A stretch of 64,000 nucleotides of DNA from Thioalkalivibrio sp. ALJ7 (GTDB taxonomy: Bacteria; Pseudomonadota; Gammaproteobacteria; Ectothiorhodospirales; Ectothiorhodospiraceae): the NCBI RefSeq assembly GCF_000376865.1, contig NZ_AQXQ01000007.1, positions 115,078 to 179,077 of the forward strand, given 5' to 3'. The notes beneath the pieces are model-generated. The model was not told where the DNA came from, made no database searches, and saw only the letters and a list, made by a program, of their open reading frames with translations. Below, piece after piece: positions 24,737 through 36,418 of this stretch (its first letter is position 1; the number at the start of each line of letters is the position of its first letter). A program made the translations under genes and the position numbers.

Positions 24737-25880
24737 CACCCTCCGGGTCGTCGTTTGCCCGGACAGCTACAAGGGAAGCCTGGAGGCCGAGGAGGTGGCA
24801 GCCGCGATGGCCCGTGGTATCCACGCGGCTCGGCCCGATGCCCGGGTGCGCTCGCTGCCGATGGCCGATGGCGGTGAAGGCACCGCGCGGCTAGTCAGTC
24901 ACACCCTGGGCTGGGCCTGGCATCTGTCGGACGTGACCGGCCCCTCTGGCGCGCACCTGAGCGCCGGCTGGGGCTGCGATCACCGCGATCGCCGCGCGGT
25001 GATTGATGTCGCCTCCGCCTGCGGCCTGGACCGTATACCCGAGGACCGGCACGACCCCTGGCAACTCCACACCGTGGGGGTTGGCGAACTGATCCAGGCG
25101 GCCCTGGACGCCGGTGCAGGACATCTACTGATTGGCCTCGGCGGCAGCGGCACGGTGGATGGCGGCGCGGGCCTGCTCGCTGCCCTGGGCGTACGCTTCC
25201 TGGATGCCGATGACCACCCGCTTCCGCCTCATCCGGCAGGGCTAGTAGCACTGGACCGGGTGGACTTCGAGGGTCTCGACCCGCGCCTGGCAGAGGTCGA
25301 CATCACCGTGTTGAACGACGTGGACAACCCTCTAACCGGGCCGCATGGCGCAGCGGCCGTGTTCGGGCCCCAAAAGGGCCTCAAGGCCGAGGACATCCCG
25401 GCGATGGATGCCTACATGGAACGCCTCGCCGGGGCCATCGAGGCCGCCGGACATCTTCTCCGTCCAATCGACACGCCAGGTGCCGGGGCGGCCGGTGGCC
25501 TCGGGTTCGCGCTGGACTGCGTACTCGACGGCCGTGCGCGCATGGGCGCGGCCTACCTGGCCGACCTGATCGGACTGGACGCGGCCATCCGCGAGGCGGA
25601 CCTGGTGATTACCGGTGAAGGCCAGCTGGACGGTCAGACCTCGCATGGCAAGGTGGTCGCCGAGGTCGTCGCCCACGCCCGAGCGCTGCAGGTGCCAGTG
25701 GTGGCCGTGGCCGGTTCCATCGCCTGCGATGAAACCGAGATGGCCGCCTTTGGCCTGCGCGACGCGCGAGCCCTGTGCGACGGCAGCATCACCCTGGAAG
25801 ACGCTCTGGCCCGCCCTGCGCACTTTGTTGCCGAACGCACTCGCGCCCTGATCCAGGCCTTTACGGACAGGGCCGACTAA
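24729..25880 (+). CDS. Glycerate kinase (GlxK/GarK type)
   Basis: A 383-residue glycerate kinase that phosphorylates glycerate to 2- or 3-phosphoglycerate, feeding it into lower glycolysis. Family blocks are CPDSYKGSLEAEEVAAAMARG (shown in part; residues 10-29), PMADGGEGTA, GLGGSGTVDGGAG and ITGEGQLDGQT. The start is TTG at 24729, overlapping the permease stop by 8 bases. A stop codon in the same frame just upstream (24723) excludes a longer form, and no ATG is available. Translational coupling to the permease is likely. Confidence 0.92.
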   Translation: MSDTLRVVVCPDSYKGSLEAEEVAAAMARGIHAARPDARVRSLPMADGGEGTARLVSHTLGWAWHLSDVTGPSGAHLSAGWGCDHRDRRAVIDVASACGLDRIPEDRHDPWQLHTVGVGELIQAALDAGAGHLLIGLGGSGTVDGGAGLLAALGVRFLDADDHPLPPHPAGLVALDRVDFEGLDPRLAEVDITVLNDVDNPLTGPHGAAAVFGPQKGLKAEDIPAMDAYMERLAGAIEAAGHLLRPIDTPGAGAAGGLGFALDCVLDGRARMGAAYLADLIGLDAAIREADLVITGEGQLDGQTSHGKVVAEVVAHARALQVPVVAVAGSIACDETEMAAFGLRDARALCDGSITLEDALARPAHFVAERTRALIQAFTDRAD

Positions 25881-25968
25881 GTACCCAACCCCCACGATCA
25901 GGCGGAACATGTGAGCGTGTCACCGGTCCGACTGCCTGCACGGACCCACCCCACATGGAGAGACCCCA

Positions 25969-27072
<1,104 letters not shown>

Positions 27073-27238
27073 TCGACGGGCCCCGAACCAACCTGCGCGC
27101 CCCCTTCAGTGGCCCATTTTCGATGGCCTCATCGTGGAGCAACCCGCGGACTGCCGCCACAGTCGGAAGAAGAGCGGCTGCTCGTCACAATGGTAAGGGT
27201 CGGCCACCGCCGCGAGGTCGATCGCTGAACCGCTGTTG

Positions 27239-29149
<1,911 letters not shown>

Positions 29150-29180
29150 CTATTGGCGGCACGGCCTGCTCAACATCCCC

Positions 29181-29217
29181 CGTCATTGCGAGGAGCGAAG
29201 CGACGAAGCAATCTCCC
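29181..29217 (+). repeat. Dispersed GTCATTGCGAGGAGC-type repeat, copy 5
   Basis: Starts CGTCATTGCGAGGAGCGAAG and ends GAAGCAATCTCC. Same family as the four copies near 3.8-4.2 kb, here single, between the divergent parE and thioredoxin-like genes. Confidence 0.82.
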
Positions 29218-29345
29218 CAGACTGCCCGCTCGTCGGACTGTGCGCAGCGTACCAAAGCCTGCAGGGGAAGGGCTGCTTGCAATCCCGGGGACGATCCCAA
29301 CAATGCAGTCCAGATTCCGTATTCACGTGTTTCAGGAGGGTTCCC

Positions 29346-30221
29346 ATGGCAGAAGCCGCAAGCGCGACCGGCGACGACATCCTCGACGTCACTCAGGACA
29401 GCTTCCAGCAGGCGGTGCTGGACGAATCCCACCAGCGGCCGGTGGTCGTGGACTTCTGGGCCGCCTGGTGCGGCCCCTGCCAGCAACTGATGCCACTATT
29501 ACAACAGCTTGCCGCGCAGTACGCCGGCAAGTTTCGTCTCGCCAAGGTCAACAGCGACGAGCAACAGGCGCTGGCGCAACAGTACGGCGTGCGCAGCCTG
29601 CCCACGGTGATGATCTTCCGCCACGGCAAACCGGCCGACCAGTTCATGGGCGTGCAGCCGGAATCGAACATCCGCACGATGATCGACCAGTACCTGGAGA
29701 AGCCCTCTGACAAGCTGATCGAACAGGCGCGCGAACAGGCCAAGGGCGGCGATGTCGACGGCGCACTGGCGACACTAAAGGCCGCGCTAGAGCAAGATCC
29801 CGACAACGGCGACCTGCGCATTGAACTCGCCCGGGCCCTGGCCCAGTCCGGAGACCCCGACGCGGCCGAGTCCGAGCTCGCCAAGCTGCCGCTGGACCAG
29901 AGCGAGAAGGAAGAGGCCAAGGCCCTAAAGGCCCGCTTGGTGTTTGCCAAGACGGCCGCCGGCATCGACCCGCAGGCCGTCGCCCAGGAACTGAAGGGCG
30001 ACAGCCCGCGGCCCGAGGCGCTGGAACAGATGGCGGCCTACGCGATGCTCTCGGGCCGGGCTGAAGAGGCCTTGGGGCTGTACCTGCAGCTTATGAAACA
30101 GCATCGCAGCTACAACGAAGGCGCCGGCCAGAAGGGCCTGCTCGCCGCCTTCGAGGTACTCGGCAACGATCACCCGCTGGTCGGGCAGTTCCGCCGGCAG
30201 ATGGCCTCGCTGCTGTATTGA
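29346..30221 (+). CDS. cnoX: Thioredoxin-TPR co-chaperone (CnoX/YbbN-like)
   Basis: A 291-residue cytoplasmic protein with an N-terminal thioredoxin domain (residues about 10-115, VVVDFWAAWCGPCQQLMP with an intact CGPC active site) and a C-terminal TPR-like region from about 120 (GDVDGALATLKAALEQDPDN). This is the layout of YbbN/CnoX, a holdase that works with GroEL and DnaK under oxidative stress. E. coli CnoX has SQHC instead of CGPC, so this one may also be a redox-active reductase. AGGAGG lies 6 bases before the ATG at 29346. Confidence 0.9.
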   Translation: MAEAASATGDDILDVTQDSFQQAVLDESHQRPVVVDFWAAWCGPCQQLMPLLQQLAAQYAGKFRLAKVNSDEQQALAQQYGVRSLPTVMIFRHGKPADQFMGVQPESNIRTMIDQYLEKPSDKLIEQAREQAKGGDVDGALATLKAALEQDPDNGDLRIELARALAQSGDPDAAESELAKLPLDQSEKEEAKALKARLVFAKTAAGIDPQAVAQELKGDSPRPEALEQMAAYAMLSGRAEEALGLYLQLMKQHRSYNEGAGQKGLLAAFEVLGNDHPLVGQFRRQMASLLY

Positions 30222-30325
30222 CCGGGCTCCGGTTGCCGCCACAGCTCCTCGCAAACGGGTACGGCTTCGAAGTCGCCCCATCGGCCAGAGGGCTGGCCTC
30301 CTGCAACACGCGCAAGCCCAACCCC

Positions 30326-30455
30326 GTAGGAGCCGAGCCCTCTCGGCGATCGAGCGCTGGTCAACCACCATCGATCCAAGCTTCCCCTGCGACGGGAACC
30401 GCGGCGTGCAGGTCAAGCACGGGCAGGGGCTTCGCGAGCAAGCTCGCTCCCACAG
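30326..30455. repeat. REP-like palindromic repeats
   Basis: GTAGGAGCCGAGCCCTCTCG (30326 on) and, inverted, CTTCGCGAGCAAGCTCGCTC (30430-30449) ending CCACAG. Both are of the same general type as the repeats at 5366 and 6592. They fill most of the 255-base gap between the thioredoxin-like gene and the convergent OsmC gene; nothing else is seen there. Confidence 0.7.
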
Positions 30456-30476
30456 AGGGCGCCCCGTCGGCAGCGC

Positions 30477-30878
30477 CTATTGACTGGCGACGACCTCGCC
30501 AGTCAATTCGGTGCCGGCGGCGAGGGTCGAGTAGATCGTGCCCTTTTGCACGTTACGGTGCAGGATCTCGAGCATCTCCTCGTCGGCATCGGTGTCGACT
30601 TCGACGCGATACTCGATCTTCGCCATCGCAGGCGGATCGTCCTGACGCCAGCCGCGTAACTGAATGGAGAGGCTGCCCACCTCGATGCGCAGCATCGGCA
30701 GGGCACGCTGAATCCCGCGCACCATGCAGGCGCCCAGTGATGCCAGCAGCAGCTCCGGTGGACTCAGCGCGTCGTCGCGCCCATCCATGTCGGTATCCAG
30801 CGTAATCTCGGCCTGCTTGGCACGTGCCAGGCTGCCGTGGGTATCCACCCGGTCGACGTTGAGTTGATATTCCAGCAT
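30477..30878 (-). CDS. OsmC-family protein
   Basis: A 133-residue protein of the OsmC/Ohr fold. The Cys in LLASLGACMVRGIQRA corresponds to the second (C-terminal) cysteine of the peroxidatic pair; the position of the first cysteine in the N-terminal half has no Cys that I can see, so peroxidase activity by the usual Cys-Cys mechanism is doubtful and it may belong to the YhfA-like group. GGAG precedes the ATG. It follows dsbC on the same strand by 53 bases and may share its transcript. Confidence 0.85.
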   Translation of the reverse strand: MLEYQLNVDRVDTHGSLARAKQAEITLDTDMDGRDDALSPPELLLASLGACMVRGIQRALPMLRIEVGSLSIQLRGWRQDDPPAMAKIEYRVEVDTDADEEMLEILHRNVQKGTIYSTLAAGTELTGEVVASQ

Positions 30879-30931
30879 GTCGTCTCCACCCGCGACCCGG
30901 ATCGCACTGCGGTCCGGCGGGGCACGGGGAA

Positions 30932-31645
30932 TCAGTTGCTGCCGAGGATGCGCTCGATCACGGCCTGCGGTTCCTGATAACCGGAGAGCTGCTGACCACC
31001 CTCGGTGATCAGGGCCGGGGTACCGCGCAGCCCGAGCTGCTGGCCCATGGCCATGTGCTGATCCTGCGGCGTGGTGCAGCTGCCGTCGATGTCGTTCAGC
31101 TTGTCGCCCTCCTTGGCCCGGTCCATGGCCTCTTCGCGATCATCCGCGCACCAGATCCGGTCCATGATCTCGGGCGAGTCGCGGCCCAGTACCGGGAACA
31201 TCAGGTAGCGGACCTTGATCCCGGCCGACAGGTACTCCGGGAGATCCTGGTGGATTTCGCGGCAATAGGGGCAATTCGGGTCAGTGAAGATGTTCAGAAC
31301 GCCCTTGGTGTCGCCGTTCGGCGAATAGGTCACCAGCTCGTTGTCCTCGATCGCGGCGAACATATCGGCGCGTACACCGCTCAAGGCAGACTGCGTCAGG
31401 TTTTCGCGGGTCTCCAGGTCAACGAGATTGCCCTGCATCAGGTAACGGCCGTCTTCCGAGACATAAAAGATATCGGTGCCGTAACGCACCTCGTAGATAC
31501 CGTCCATCGGGGTCGACTGGATGCTGTCGATCTCGGCATCCGGGATCACCCGGGCCATGTATTCCTCAATGGCGTCCGTGGCCAGGACTGGGGTGCTGAT
31601 GACGGCCAGGGCCGCGGCGAGGGGAAGAGCGCGTTTCAGAAACAT
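30932..31645 (-). CDS. dsbC: Thiol:disulfide interchange protein DsbC/DsbG family
   Basis: A 237-residue periplasmic disulfide isomerase. It has a signal peptide (FLKRALPLAAALAVISTPVLA), an N-terminal dimerisation domain and a thioredoxin-like domain with FTDPNCPYCREIH; the active site is CPYC, as in DsbG, where E. coli DsbC has CGYC. A second Cys pair (WCADD and GSCTTP) matches the structural disulfide of DsbC. The start at 31645 is set by the signal peptide. It lies downstream of xerD, the same order as in E. coli, which supports the name dsbC. Confidence 0.9.
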   Translation of the reverse strand: MFLKRALPLAAALAVISTPVLATDAIEEYMARVIPDAEIDSIQSTPMDGIYEVRYGTDIFYVSEDGRYLMQGNLVDLETRENLTQSALSGVRADMFAAIEDNELVTYSPNGDTKGVLNIFTDPNCPYCREIHQDLPEYLSAGIKVRYLMFPVLGRDSPEIMDRIWCADDREEAMDRAKEGDKLNDIDGSCTTPQDQHMAMGQQLGLRGTPALITEGGQQLSGYQEPQAVIERILGSN

Positions 31646-31766
31646 GGATTCTCTCGTGGCTGTAGAACAAAACGGGGGCAGTTTAGCAGGCCCGCAGGAC
31701 GGCCCTGTGACCGCTGACCGGGAGACACCGGCGAACCCGTGTCTCCCGGGATCGGAGTAATAGACG

Positions 31767-32672
31767 TCAGCCGCGGGGATGATGTTCCGCGTGCAGGCTT
31801 TGCAGGCGGGCGCGTGCGACGTGGGTATAGATTTGAGTGGTCGACAGGCTGCTGTGCCCCAGCAGCATCTGCACCACGCGAAGGTCCGCGCCGTGATCCA
31901 GCAGGTGGGTCGCGAACGCATGGCGCAGCGTATGTGGCGACAGCGGTGATTCGATGCCCGCACGCTGCGCATGGGCCTTGATACGGTACCAGAAGGCCTG
32001 GCGGGTGAGCCCGCGCCCGCGCCGGGTCACGAACACCGCCTCGCAAGGCGGGTGTCCGTCCAGCAGGTCAGGGCGCGCCTCGCGCTGGTAGCGGGCCAGC
32101 CAGTGGCCCGCCTCCTCGCCCAGTGGCACCAGGCGCTCCTTGTCACCCTTGCCGGTGATGCGCACCACGCCCTGACGGGCATTCACTTCCGACTGCTCCA
32201 GGCCCACCAGCTCCGAGACCCGCAAACCGGTGGCATACATCAGCTCCAGCATCGCGCGGTCGCGCAGACCCACCGCATCCTCGAGATCGGGCGCCTGCAG
32301 CAGCGCCTCCACCTGCGCCTCGGACAGGCTATCCGGCAATGGGCGCCCGGCACGGGGCGACTCGATCCCAGCGCTGGGGTCGTCCTCGCGCTCGCCCTGC
32401 TGGACCAGGTAGCGATAGAAACGCCGGATACTGGAAAGCGCCCGAGTAATGGACTTCGGCCGCGCACCGGCCTGCATACGACTGCTCACGAAGCCCAGCA
32501 GGTCGGCCGCCTCGGCCGTCTCCAGGGCCGTGTCCCGCTGCTCCAGCCAGTGTGCCAGCGCTGCTAGATCGCGCCGATAAGCGACAAGGGTGTGATCGGA
32601 AAGACCCTCGACCGCCCAGAGTTCGTCCAGGAAGCGGTCGAGGGTGGGTGATGTCGCCGTAGCGGCGGTCAC
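31767..32672 (-). CDS. xerD: Tyrosine recombinase XerD
   Basis: A 301-residue site-specific recombinase that, with XerC, resolves chromosome dimers at dif. The N-terminal SAM-like core-binding domain spans residues 5-95 and the catalytic domain 110-295. Catalytic residues are Arg151 (ATGLRVSEL), Lys175, His247 and Arg250 (HTLRHAFATHLL), His273 (LLGHSS) and Tyr282 (IYTHV). Length and the xerD-dsbC order favour XerD over XerC. The start is GTG, 3 bases after the stop of the SPFH gene, so it is cotranscribed with the membrane-protease genes. Confidence 0.94.
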   Translation of the reverse strand: MTAATATSPTLDRFLDELWAVEGLSDHTLVAYRRDLAALAHWLEQRDTALETAEAADLLGFVSSRMQAGARPKSITRALSSIRRFYRYLVQQGEREDDPSAGIESPRAGRPLPDSLSEAQVEALLQAPDLEDAVGLRDRAMLELMYATGLRVSELVGLEQSEVNARQGVVRITGKGDKERLVPLGEEAGHWLARYQREARPDLLDGHPPCEAVFVTRRGRGLTRQAFWYRIKAHAQRAGIESPLSPHTLRHAFATHLLDHGADLRVVQMLLGHSSLSTTQIYTHVARARLQSLHAEHHPRG

Positions 32673-32675
32673 GCC

Positions 32676-33488
32676 CTACTGGCCATCCGGCTTCCCGGTG
32701 TTGCCCGGGGCTTCCGGGTTCTCCGCACGGAACTTGCCCGCCAGGTTTTCGAACACCTTGGTCAGTTCCAGCGGCAGCGGGAAGAAGATGGTGTTCGCAT
32801 GGCCGTTGGAGGACATGTCGGACATGGTCTGCATGTAGCGAAGTTGCAGCGAGGACGGGCTGGCCTCCATCTGCTGGGCGGCCTGCACCAGCTTCTCCGC
32901 CGCCTGCAGCTCGCCCTCGGCGTGGATCACCTTCGCGCGGCGTTCGCGCTCGGCTTCCGCCTGCCGCGCGATGGCGCGGATCATCGAATCGTCGAGATCG
33001 ACATGCTTGATCTCGACGTTGGTGACCTTGATCCCCCAGGCATCGGTCTGCGCGTCGAGGATCTCCTGGATGTCACTGTTGAGCTTGTCGCGCTCGGAGA
33101 GCATCTCGTCAAGGTCATGCTTGCCCAGGACCGAACGCAGTGTGGTCTGCGCCAGCTGGCTGGTGGCGGCGTAGTAGTCCTCGACCTGGATCACCGACTT
33201 GGCCGAATCCACTACGCGGAAGTACAACACGGCGTTGACTCGAACAGTCACGTTGTCCTGAGAGATCACGTCCTGGCTAGGCACATCCAGGGTGATGATG
33301 CGCAGGTCGATCCGAACCATCTGCTGAATGCCCGGGATGATGATGATCAGACCGGGGCCCTTGACCGACTGGAAGCGACCCAGAAAGAAGACCACACCGC
33401 GTTCGTACTCACGCAGCACCTTGATCGACATCACGAGGATGGCAACCAGGATGACTAGCGGGACGACAAAGAAACCGAGATCGTTCAT
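32676..33488 (-). CDS. Stomatin/slipin-type SPFH membrane protein
   Basis: A 270-residue SPFH (band 7) protein. One N-terminal membrane segment ([17 protein letters not shown]) is followed by the SPFH domain beginning [20 protein letters not shown] and a helical C-terminal region ([20 protein letters not shown]). Slipins are scaffold proteins that are cut by the partner NfeD protease in archaea and bacteria. The nfeD-type gene lies 38 bases upstream on the same strand, which confirms the pair. AGGAG lies 6 bases before the ATG. Confidence 0.92.
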   Translation of the reverse strand: MNDLGFFVVPLVILVAILVMSIKVLREYERGVVFFLGRFQSVKGPGLIIIIPGIQQMVRIDLRIITLDVPSQDVISQDNVTVRVNAVLYFRVVDSAKSVIQVEDYYAATSQLAQTTLRSVLGKHDLDEMLSERDKLNSDIQEILDAQTDAWGIKVTNVEIKHVDLDDSMIRAIARQAEAERERRAKVIHAEGELQAAEKLVQAAQQMEASPSSLQLRYMQTMSDMSSNGHANTIFFPLPLELTKVFENLAGKFRAENPEAPGNTGKPDGQ

Positions 33489-33526
33489 GTCCTGCTCCTC
33501 TTACGTTATGAACTCCGCGTGACCGT

Positions 33527-35089
33527 TCAGCCGGCCGACGCGGAACCCTGTGTGTCCTCTGCAGTCGCGGGTTCGACCTGCAGCTTGAGCCCTTCGATGG
33601 CGGTGACGCGCACCTTCTGCCCCTGGCGCACCGGAACCGAGGTTTCGGCGTTCCACTGTTCGCTGTGGACCCAGACCCGGCCGCTGCGTTCAAAGTCTTC
33701 GCGCGCCTCGCCGATCATGCCGATCATCTCTTCATAACCCGTGGCCGGCTTCTTGCCCCGCAGGCTAAACAGGCGCCCCAGTACCCAGACCGAAAGGATG
33801 CCGATGGCGATGGCCGTGCCGATCACCAGCGGCAGGGCCACGTTCAGGTTGGGGTCGTCCCACAGAATGATCGAACCGGTCGTAAACGCCACGATACCTC
33901 CTATGCCCAACGCCCCGAAACTGGGCACAAAGGCCTCTGCAATCATGAAAATCATGCCCAGCAGCATCAGTGCCAGACCGGCGTAGTTCACCGGCATCAC
34001 CTGCAAGGCAAAGAAGGCCAGGATCAGCGCAATCGAACCAATCACACCGGGATAGATCGCGCCCGGGTTGGACAACTCGAAGATGATGCCGTAGATCCCC
34101 AACAGCATCAGGATGTAGGCGATGTTCGGGTTGGTGATGACGGACAGCAACTGGGTGCGCCAGTCCGGATCCATGCGTTCAATGCGCAGCCCCTCGGTGG
34201 ACAGCGTACGCTCGCCGTCGTGCATGCGCACCGTGTGCCCGTCGATCTGCGCGAGCAGGTCGTCCAGATTGTCCGCCACGAAGTCGATGACGTTCTGCTC
34301 CAGTGCGGCGGTTGCGGTCAGGTTGGAGCCGTCGCGTACGGTCTCCTCCGCCCAGTCGGCATTGCGCCCGTAGCGCTCGGCCAGGCCGCGGATATAGGAC
34401 ACCGCGTCCTCCAGCACCTTGCGTTCCATCGCATCGTCGCCGCGGCGCGGGGCCGGGTCGTCCTCCAGCAGTTCCTCCTCGCTAGCGGGTTCGACCTCGC
34501 CGTTGGCGGCTCCATTTTCATCCGCGGGCTCGTCCGCCGCGTCCGTTTCGTCGTCGCGCGCCTCGCCATCGGCCTCATCGGTTTCCGTATCGTCGCGCGC
34601 GTCCTCGTCCGGCTCCGGCGGGTCCATGCCCGGGAGCCCGCCGCCGCCCATCTGCACCGGGGTGGCCGAGCCTAGGTTAGTGGCCGGGGCCATGGCGGCG
34701 ACATGCGATCCATACAGCATGTAGGTGCCCGCACTGGCCGCCCGCGACCCGGACGGATAGACGTAGGTCACCACCGGCACATCAGACTGCAGGATATTCT
34801 TGATAATGCTGCGCATGCTGGAGTCCAACCCCCCAGGGGTATCCAGCATCAGGATCATGATCTCTGCGTCTTCCGCCTCGGCGCGCTCGATACCGCGACG
34901 GATGTAATCGCCGGTGGCCGGACCGATCGCATCCTCCACCGTCAGCAGCAGACCATGGCGATCGCTGGTGTCGGCCATGCTGGCTGCCACCAGCGATCCC
35001 GCGCCGAGCAGCAGGCAGGCCGACCACAAGCAATGCCTCCAGAAACGCCAGCCTTTCCGTGTTGCCTTGGGCCCAAATGAAACCCGCAT
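33527..35089 (-). CDS. NfeD-type membrane serine protease with acidic insert
   Basis: A 520-residue membrane-bound ClpP-class protease (NfeD1b group). After a signal sequence (residues about 17-38) comes a S49/ClpP-like domain with GSRAASAGTYMLYG (catalytic Ser119) and a probable general-base Lys224 in ERKVLEDAVSYIRG, as in the Ser-Lys dyad of PH1510. Four membrane helices follow, then a C-terminal OB-fold domain. Residues about 156-219 form an acidic, low-complexity insert (PEPDEDARDDTETDEADG...) between Ser and Lys. The start at 35089 is preferred because GGAGAGG sits 6 bases upstream; ATG 35095 is 2 codons longer. It likely cuts the neighbouring slipin. Confidence 0.9.
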   Translation of the reverse strand: MRVSFGPKATRKGWRFWRHCLWSACLLLGAGSLVAASMADTSDRHGLLLTVEDAIGPATGDYIRRGIERAEAEDAEIMILMLDTPGGLDSSMRSIIKNILQSDVPVVTYVYPSGSRAASAGTYMLYGSHVAAMAPATNLGSATPVQMGGGGLPGMDPPEPDEDARDDTETDEADGEARDDETDAADEPADENGAANGEVEPASEEELLEDDPAPRRGDDAMERKVLEDAVSYIRGLAERYGRNADWAEETVRDGSNLTATAALEQNVIDFVADNLDDLLAQIDGHTVRMHDGERTLSTEGLRIERMDPDWRTQLLSVITNPNIAYILMLLGIYGIIFELSNPGAIYPGVIGSIALILAFFALQVMPVNYAGLALMLLGMIFMIAEAFVPSFGALGIGGIVAFTTGSIILWDDPNLNVALPLVIGTAIAIGILSVWVLGRLFSLRGKKPATGYEEMIGMIGEAREDFERSGRVWVHSEQWNAETSVPVRQGQKVRVTAIEGLKLQVEPATAEDTQGSASAG

Positions 35090-35206
35090 GGGCATCCTCT
35101 CCCGTCAGGGTGGATTCGTCGTACACTGCGTGCGCACACGCGATGAGCGTTCTATACCGACCACGATAAACCAAAGGCCAGCCCGGCGCCGAGGCCCGCA
35201 AACCGC

Positions 35207-35815
35207 ATGTCCGCGCAGCCCATGAAGACCCCGCTCGCATCCGTAACCGCTGTCATCCTGGCGGGCGGCCAGGGCCGCCGCATGGGTGGCTGCAACAAGG
35301 GTTGGGTCGACTATCGCGGTCGCCCGCTAATCGCACATGCGATCGAGCGCCTCCAGCCTCAGGCCGAACAGCTGGTCATCAGCACTAATACCGATATCGA
35401 CCGCTATCGGGCGCTGGGGTTTCCCGCGCTGACCGACTCCCACCCCGACTACCGCGGCCCGATGGCGGGAATTGCTGCGACCTTTGCCGCCTGCCCCGGG
35501 CAAACACTCCTGTGCGCACCGGTGGATGCCCCCGAGCTTCCCCTTGATCTGGGCCAACGACTGCACCATGCGCTGGAAGCGAGCCCGGCTCCCGCCGCCA
35601 TCGCCCACGACGGTGAACGTCTACAGCCCCTGTTTGCCCTGTTGCGCCCCACCCTGGCCGAACGCATGCAAGATGATCTCGCTCAGGGCTCGCTCGCGGT
35701 CGGGCGCTGGTTCCGCGATATCGGCGCGCTGACCGTCGACTTTTCCGATCAACCGCAGGCGTTCGCCAACATCAACACGCCGGATGATCTCGACACCGCG
35801 AGACCAAAACCATGA
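35207..35815 (+). CDS. mobA: Molybdenum cofactor guanylyltransferase
   Basis: A 202-residue cytoplasmic enzyme that adds GMP to molybdopterin to form the MGD cofactor. The nucleotide loop AVILAGGQGRRMGGCNKGW is diagnostic, followed by CAPVDAPELPLD in place of the usual PxDxP block and ALLRPTLAERMQ, FANINTPDD near the end. It is the first gene of mobA-mobB-moeA. An in-frame ATG at 35222 is an alternative start; neither has a strong ribosome-binding site. The product is needed by DMSO reductase-type enzymes such as the one encoded at 13 kb. Confidence 0.93.
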   Translation: MSAQPMKTPLASVTAVILAGGQGRRMGGCNKGWVDYRGRPLIAHAIERLQPQAEQLVISTNTDIDRYRALGFPALTDSHPDYRGPMAGIAATFAACPGQTLLCAPVDAPELPLDLGQRLHHALEASPAPAAIAHDGERLQPLFALLRPTLAERMQDDLAQGSLAVGRWFRDIGALTVDFSDQPQAFANINTPDDLDTARPKP

Positions 35816-35861
35816 TCGCTATACTGCGGGCCATCCAATGCACCATGCCGGTAGGACATCC

Positions 35862-36404
35862 ATGATCGACGTATCCAGCGCTGCAGATCTGCCCCGTATC
35901 GGCTTCGCCGCCTGGAGCGGCAGCGGCAAGACCACCCTGCTCAAGGGCGTAATCCCGGCCCTGCGAGCGCGCGGCCTGCGCCCGGCGATGATCAAGCACG
36001 CCCATCACGAATTCGACGTGGACAAGCCAGGCAAGGACAGCTTCGAGCTGCGTCATGCCGGGGCCGACCAGATGCTGGTGGCCTCCGGCCGGCGCTATGC
36101 CCTGATGGTCGAGACCCCGGAGACCGACGACGGCCGGGTGCCGGACCTCGACATGCTGTGTTCACGACTGGATCCACAGCGCTCCGATCTGATCCTGGTC
36201 GAGGGCTTCAAGCAATGGGAGCTGCCCAAGATCGAGGTGCATCGCCCATCGCTGGGTAAGACCCCGCTTTATCGCGAGATCGACGGCGTGATCGCGGTGG
36301 CCACTGACGCCGCGACCCTGGACTTTGACGGCCCGTTGCTGCCGATCAATGACCCGGACGCCATAGCGGCCTTTATCATTGACTACCTGAACATCCACCC
36401 CTGA
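35862..36404 (+). CDS. mobB: Molybdopterin-guanine dinucleotide adapter protein
   Basis: A 180-residue P-loop GTPase-like protein that assists MobA. The Walker A loop is GFAAWSGSGKTTLLKG (residues 14-29), with family blocks IKHAHHEFDVDKPGKDSFELRHAGA (shown in part) and DLILVEGFK. The start at 35862 is chosen because the fold begins soon after it and a weak AGGA lies upstream; longer in-frame starts reach back to 35784. It follows mobA by 46 bases and precedes moeA by 14 bases on the same strand. Confidence 0.92.
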   Translation: MIDVSSAADLPRIGFAAWSGSGKTTLLKGVIPALRARGLRPAMIKHAHHEFDVDKPGKDSFELRHAGADQMLVASGRRYALMVETPETDDGRVPDLDMLCSRLDPQRSDLILVEGFKQWELPKIEVHRPSLGKTPLYREIDGVIAVATDAATLDFDGPLLPINDPDAIAAFIIDYLNIHP

Positions 36405-36418
36405 AGCGGAGACACCCG

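Noticed and set aside
27106..27238. Minus-strand frame after parE that translates to a protein-like stretch (ADPYHCDEQPLFFRLW)
   Set aside because: No start codon, different frame from parE, ends within 45 codons; possibly a gene remnant, but I could not assign it to a family.
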